From the NCBI GenBank assembly GCA_049325415.1, contig JBMOLL010000007.1:1-24329 (forward strand): 24,329 bases of DNA, read 5' to 3'. The stretch is from JBMOLL01 sp049325415. GTDB taxonomy: Bacteria; Bacteroidota; Bacteroidia; Bacteroidales; GCA-2748055. Made by a program: the position numbers and the translations under genes. Below the pieces are notes generated by a model. The model was given only the letters and a program-made list of their open reading frames with translations, was not told the DNA's origin and did not search any database. Below, in pieces: positions 21,545 through 24,329 of this stretch (position 1 is its first letter; the number at the start of each line of letters is the position of its first letter).

Positions 21545-22498
21545 TTATTTTGACGGTTTCGGCTTTTCCGATAAAAGCTCTTTGGCGTATTCGATTACCT
21601 CAGCGTTTCTTTCCATGTTTTGTTTTTCCAACAGTTTAATGGCTCCATTCAGGATACGTGGATCTTTATGATTATTCTTAAAATCATATAAGTAGGCCTG
21701 TATCGTGGCTGCGGATATGTCATAAAACCCCTCTTCATTCAAGATACTTTCAATCATTGGAAGCTGGTCTTCTTTGCTGTGGCCGGAAATGTCACTGATT
21801 ATCTTTTTTTCTATCTTTAAAAAAATCAACATTCCTACATGTTTCTTTTCCCCGTGAGCATACTTCGATTTTGAAAAAGGCTTTTCAGAGTTTGTCAGTT
21901 GTGAGTTTTTCTTCTCTTCCGCTCTCCCTTTCGCCTCCTTTATTTTCTCTAGTACGGCTCCAATTTCATCGATCTCAGGTTCATTTGACATTTTTTCAAT
22001 TCTATCCTTGTTATGCTCTTCGATCGATAACCGTCTTTCTTTCTCACGAAGGAAATCCAGGAAACCTTCAGCCGATTCAATGATTTCCAAATTTTTTGAC
22101 AGTCCGAGCTGCCGCCTATAATTCCAAAGATCTTTTGAAATTTTAGGTATTAGGTATTCCTTGATAAATAAGCGTTTAGATGCCTTGGTGTTTTTTTGGT
22201 TGTATGAAATCTCAAGCCGTCTTTCAAAATCGGGTTCGCTGTTTACTAACCTTTTCTTTAAAAACTGGATACTTCCGCCAGCTACAAAGTAGGCATGAAT
22301 TATATTTCCGGTGAGAATCTCGTTATCAATAAGAGAAAGCGCTTCGGTTAGCTTAATATCAATCTCATTTCCTGAGAGTCTGTAGTCTATAAAAACAGGA
22401 AACTCTGTTGATTCGTTGAAATTATCGGAGTCAGGATAAAGCCTGATAACTCCATTTTCAGTCATATGTTCGACACAGAGAATAGGTAAGTAGTCCAT
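21545..22498 (-). CDS. 317-residue unknown protein coupled to the integrase
   Basis: 317 residues; its ATG follows the integrase stop codon after one base, so the two are certainly on one message. The N-terminal 150 residues are mixed alpha/beta (ENGVIRLYPDSDNFNESTEF, DIKLTEALSLIDNEILTGNI, HAYFVAGGSIQFLKKRL). The middle (about 160-215) is charged and probably extended or coiled. The last 90 residues are helical (SDISGHSKEDQLPMIESILN, ISAATIQAYLYDFK). No catalytic motif, signal or membrane segment. Genes in this position are often excision or regulatory factors, but I cannot assign one. It is AT-richer than the integrase. Confidence 0.7.
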   Translation of the reverse strand: MDYLPILCVEHMTENGVIRLYPDSDNFNESTEFPVFIDYRLSGNEIDIKLTEALSLIDNEILTGNIIHAYFVAGGSIQFLKKRLVNSEPDFERRLEISYNQKNTKASKRLFIKEYLIPKISKDLWNYRRQLGLSKNLEIIESAEGFLDFLREKERRLSIEEHNKDRIEKMSNEPEIDEIGAVLEKIKEAKGRAEEKKNSQLTNSEKPFSKSKYAHGEKKHVGMLIFLKIEKKIISDISGHSKEDQLPMIESILNEEGFYDISAATIQAYLYDFKNNHKDPRILNGAIKLLEKQNMERNAEVIEYAKELLSEKPKPSK

Positions 22499-22499
22499 A

Positions 22500-23810
22500 T
22501 TAAACGACCTTTAAATGTTCGCCATTCATTCTCCAGAAGTCTTTCAACATCCTGGCGTGTTCTTCCGGGGTCACTTTGATGTATTTCAGGAAGGCATCCT
22601 CCGTCCGATGACCGGTAATCTGCATAATTGACCGGGCAGGAAACCCGGCTTTATATAGGTTGGTAGCGAAGGACCGCCTGGCAGTGTGGGTAGTAGTGAG
22701 CTCCCACTTGTGATACTTGATGCTTTGTTTTACCCCTCCCCGGGTGATGGTTTTATGGAATGGGGTATTGAGTTCTGCTTTCTGGGCTACCTCCTTCAGG
22801 TACTCATTGAACTTCTGATTGGTGATGACCCTGGGCAGGTCCCCACCGTACTTATTCATGATAGCTTCAACGGTCGGGTGAATGGGGATGACAACCTTCT
22901 GCCCAGTCTTCTCTTGGATAATGTGGATGTAACCGTCTTGGATCCGGTCCCTGGTGATCTGTTTCACATCGGAGAACCTGCAGCCGGTCCAGCAACCTAC
23001 CAGGAAGAGATCCCGAACCCGGTCAAGGGTAGGGGACTCGGAGAGGTCCAGGTTGTAAAGTTGCTCCAGCTCCCGGGTGTTAAGGTAAATGTTATCGCTT
23101 TCCTCAGTCAGGGTTTGAAATCTCCTGCTTTTAAACTTGGTTGAAGTATTGATCCCTTTCTCAGTGGCGGCATTCAGGAAGATCTTCAGGGTCTGAATTT
23201 TCTTCCCGATGGTGTTGGTGGCCAGCTTGACCTTTTTGTCTTTGTTCCTGACTGTGGCGTTTTGATCCTGCAGGAAAGAGACAAACTCTTCATAAAACTC
23301 CAGGTCGATATCATTGAAATCAATATCCCGGCCTAAATGCTTACTAAAGGCTTTCAGGTATTCAAAAGTACGGGAGTACTCCCTGATCATCTTGTAACTC
23401 ACCGGGCGCCCAGTCTTTGTATTTGGCCGGCTGGGGGCCTTCTCAATAAACTCTTCAATGAAGCTGAAAAGGGTAGTCTTCTTCTTTTTGTACTTGTCCG
23501 GGTTCCAGTACTTCTCAACCGTTATGGCCAGCCAGTCTGTTTCAACCTTACCAGTGTGCCGGATCTGTAAATATTCATCCTCAATGAAGGCTTTTAAATC
23601 CCTGAGGTCCTTCTTGGTTTTGTCCATCCCGGGAAAGTCTGCCCGGATTTTAACACTCTCTTTACTTTGATCCCAGTGGTCCGGCAGCATTTCAATACCT
23701 GATTTGGCATACAGGTTGATATCCCTGCCGTCCCTGAGCCTTACCCTGATACTCTGTTTCCGCTTGGAGTCCTTTGAAACAGACCTGGTGAAATAGGTTA
23801 CTGTGGCCAT
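22500..23810 (-). CDS. Tyrosine recombinase / integrase of the island
   Basis: 436 residues. Residues 1-100 are an arm-binding domain of the Bacteroidota type (RVRLRDGRDINLYAKSGIEM, PDHWDQSKESVK). Residues 113-225 form the SAM-like core-binding domain (LFSFIEEFIEKA, YSRTFEYLKAFSKHLGRDID). Residues 240-425 are the catalytic domain with the full set of residues: R278 in GCWTGCRFSDV, K301 in EKTGQKVVIPI, H375 and R378 in TTTHTARRSFATNLY, H401 in ITGHRTEDAF, and the nucleophile Y410 in FLKYIKV. It should catalyse recombination between the phage-like attP and the tRNA-Pro attB. It sits just inside attR, the usual position, and is complete. Confidence 0.95.
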   Translation of the reverse strand: MATVTYFTRSVSKDSKRKQSIRVRLRDGRDINLYAKSGIEMLPDHWDQSKESVKIRADFPGMDKTKKDLRDLKAFIEDEYLQIRHTGKVETDWLAITVEKYWNPDKYKKKKTTLFSFIEEFIEKAPSRPNTKTGRPVSYKMIREYSRTFEYLKAFSKHLGRDIDFNDIDLEFYEEFVSFLQDQNATVRNKDKKVKLATNTIGKKIQTLKIFLNAATEKGINTSTKFKSRRFQTLTEESDNIYLNTRELEQLYNLDLSESPTLDRVRDLFLVGCWTGCRFSDVKQITRDRIQDGYIHIIQEKTGQKVVIPIHPTVEAIMNKYGGDLPRVITNQKFNEYLKEVAQKAELNTPFHKTITRGGVKQSIKYHKWELTTTHTARRSFATNLYKAGFPARSIMQITGHRTEDAFLKYIKVTPEEHARMLKDFWRMNGEHLKVV

Positions 23811-23830
23811 TGCTTTAAATGTTGGTTAAA

Positions 23831-23838
23831 CAAATTTA
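23831..23838 (-). promoter_or_regulatory. -7 box TAAATTTG upstream of the integrase
   Basis: The minus strand reads TAAATTTG (matches TAnnTTTG) about 20 bases before the integrase ATG. No clear -33 box at the normal distance. Confidence 0.4.
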
Positions 23839-23873
23839 TAAAATTGCACCACCACCGCCCCACATAAAGTAAA

Positions 23874-23904
23874 ATATTTTACAAACAAGTGATATATTTT
23901 ACAA
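23874..23904. repeat. Direct repeats near attR, candidate integrase arm sites
   Basis: ATATTTTACAA occurs at 23874-23884 and again at 23894-23904, a spacing of 20 bases, about two helical turns. TTGTAA-type sequences in the other orientation occur closer to the attR core (about 23969-24002). Such paired repeats between an integrase gene and its att core are typical arm-type sites, but function is inferred. Confidence 0.4.
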
Positions 23905-24003
23905 TTTTGCGCTTTTTCAAACCTTCGGAAAAACCCGGTAAAAAGGCAATGCAGATAAGAGTTAACTTTGTAAACTGTTGTAAGTGATTTTATATTTGTA
24001 ACT

Positions 24004-24018
24004 TCCTGCTACCCCGAC
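24004..24018 (+). other. attR core
   Basis: Identical to 5536-5550 over 15 bases. It is the displaced 3' end of the original tRNA-Pro gene, followed by host sequence AGAGG. Confidence 0.9.
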
Positions 24019-24025
24019 AGAGGAA

Positions 24026-24057
24026 AAAGCCTGTCCGCAGTGATGCGGACAGGCTTT
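24026..24057. terminator. Displaced terminator of tRNA-Pro
   Basis: AAAGCCTGTCCGCA (24026-24039) pairs perfectly with TGCGGACAGGCTTT (24044-24057) around GTGA. It lies eight bases past the attR core, where the terminator of the uninterrupted tRNA gene would be expected. Confidence 0.75.
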
Positions 24058-24113
24058 CCTTCTTTTACGGCTCCCTCAAGCTCCGCTTGAAAGGGAGCCG
24101 TAAAAGAAGGAAA
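24055..24113. repeat. Long imperfect hairpin in host flank
   Basis: The 22-base arm 24055-24076 pairs perfectly with 24092-24113, and inside it CAAGC pairs with GCTTG, leaving a two-base bulge and a three-base loop. Another hairpin-like segment follows (about 24111-24147, GGGGC with GCCCC). This may be the outer part of an intergenic repeat or transposon end. Confidence 0.6.
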
Positions 24114-24263
24114 GCCGTAAGGGGCGAACAGAGCGAGCCCCTGGCTTTTCCCTCTGAAAATCCCCCCACCCCAGGATCACGGAGTAATCCCTCCCTCAAG
24201 CTCACAAATTACCCCAAAAATTTAGACAACAAGTATAATTAGAAATTTAATAAACTTGTTGTT

Positions 24264-24329
24264 ATGAAAAAGCGAAAGAATTACCCGGCAGGGTTTAAGA
24301 CCAAAGTGGTTCTTGAGGCCCTTCAGGAA
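24264..24329 (+). CDS. IS3-type transposase OrfA, first 22 codons only
   Basis: The frame from ATG at 24264 reads MKKRKNYPAGFKTKVVLEAL and then QE, running off the window. K-R/K-x-Y-x-x-x-F-K-x-K-V-x-LEAL is the standard start of IS3-family OrfA (HTH_Tnp_1), and the segment ACCCCAAAAATTTAGACA about 40 bases upstream resembles the terminal region of such elements in Bacteroidota. The rest of the IS lies outside the window, so completeness cannot be judged. Confidence 0.75.
   Translation, partial: MKKRKNYPAGFKTKVVLEALQE

Larger units (their letters stand above)
5536..24018. mobile_element. Integrated island in tRNA-Pro; candidate phage satellite
   Basis: The island is bounded by the 15-bp direct repeats at 5536-5550 and 24004-24018, about 18.5 kb including both. 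It carries its own tyrosine integrase beside attR, an excisionase-like HTH protein, two replication-type proteins, a tape measure protein, a MuF-type minor head protein and a small-terminase-like protein. No large terminase, portal, major capsid protein, protease, tail tube, tail fibre, holin or lysin is recognisable among its reading frames. Integration and boundaries are directly visible. The satellite interpretation is inference; the alternative is a prophage remnant. Confidence 0.88.

Noticed and set aside
5536..24018. Retron, diversity-generating retroelement, or conjugative element
   Set aside because: No reverse transcriptase, variable-repeat pair, relaxase, or Tra-type gene is present among the reading frames.

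Overview
The window looks like a chromosomal segment of a Bacteroidota bacterium, probably of the Bacteroidales/Marinilabiliales type, carrying one complete integrated element. Evidence for the host: a YceI protein, a DUF2891 lipoprotein, a Pif1-like helicase fused to HRDC and helix-turn-helix domains, several promoter boxes of the Bacteroidota form TAnnTTTG, and a Bacteroidota-type tyrosine recombinase. No species can be named from the sequence alone.

Layout. Bases 1-5474 are host DNA: an outer-membrane-type protein cut by the window edge, YceI and DUF2891 genes (all minus strand), the helicase (plus strand), then a cluster of palindromic intergenic repeats that abuts tRNA-Pro(TGG) at 5475. 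A 15-bp direct repeat (TCCTGCTACCCCGAC) covers the 3' end of this tRNA (5536-5550) and recurs at 24004-24018. The two copies bound an island of about 18.5 kb. Right of the second copy is host DNA again, with a hairpin that was probably the original terminator of the tRNA, and then the first codons of an IS3-type transposase at the window edge.

The island. From the right end leftwards, nearly all on the minus strand and tightly packed with several 4-bp stop/start overlaps: integrase, an unknown 317-residue protein, an excisionase-like HTH protein behind an operator-rich region, two replication-type proteins with 9-bp-phased iteron-like repeats, an unknown protein, a 1210-residue tape measure protein, small proteins, a MuF-type minor head protein, more small proteins, a small-terminase-like protein, and three further small proteins. 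After this come AT-rich plus-strand cargo (a 145-residue protein and a 377-residue two-helix membrane protein), a candidate small RNA, an orphan 118-residue gene, and a three-gene minus-strand operon next to attL with a long structured leader.

Main interpretation (inference). The island has integration, excision and replication genes plus a small terminase, a minor head protein and a tape measure protein. It has no large terminase, portal, capsid protein, protease, tail tube, baseplate or lysis gene that I can recognise. All recognised genes are open, and the morphogenesis genes run in the reverse of the usual phage order. This fits a phage satellite that redirects packaging and modifies the head and tail of a helper phage better than a randomly decayed prophage, although an unusual remnant cannot be excluded. 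Three separate pairs of paralogous small genes within the island are also unusual.
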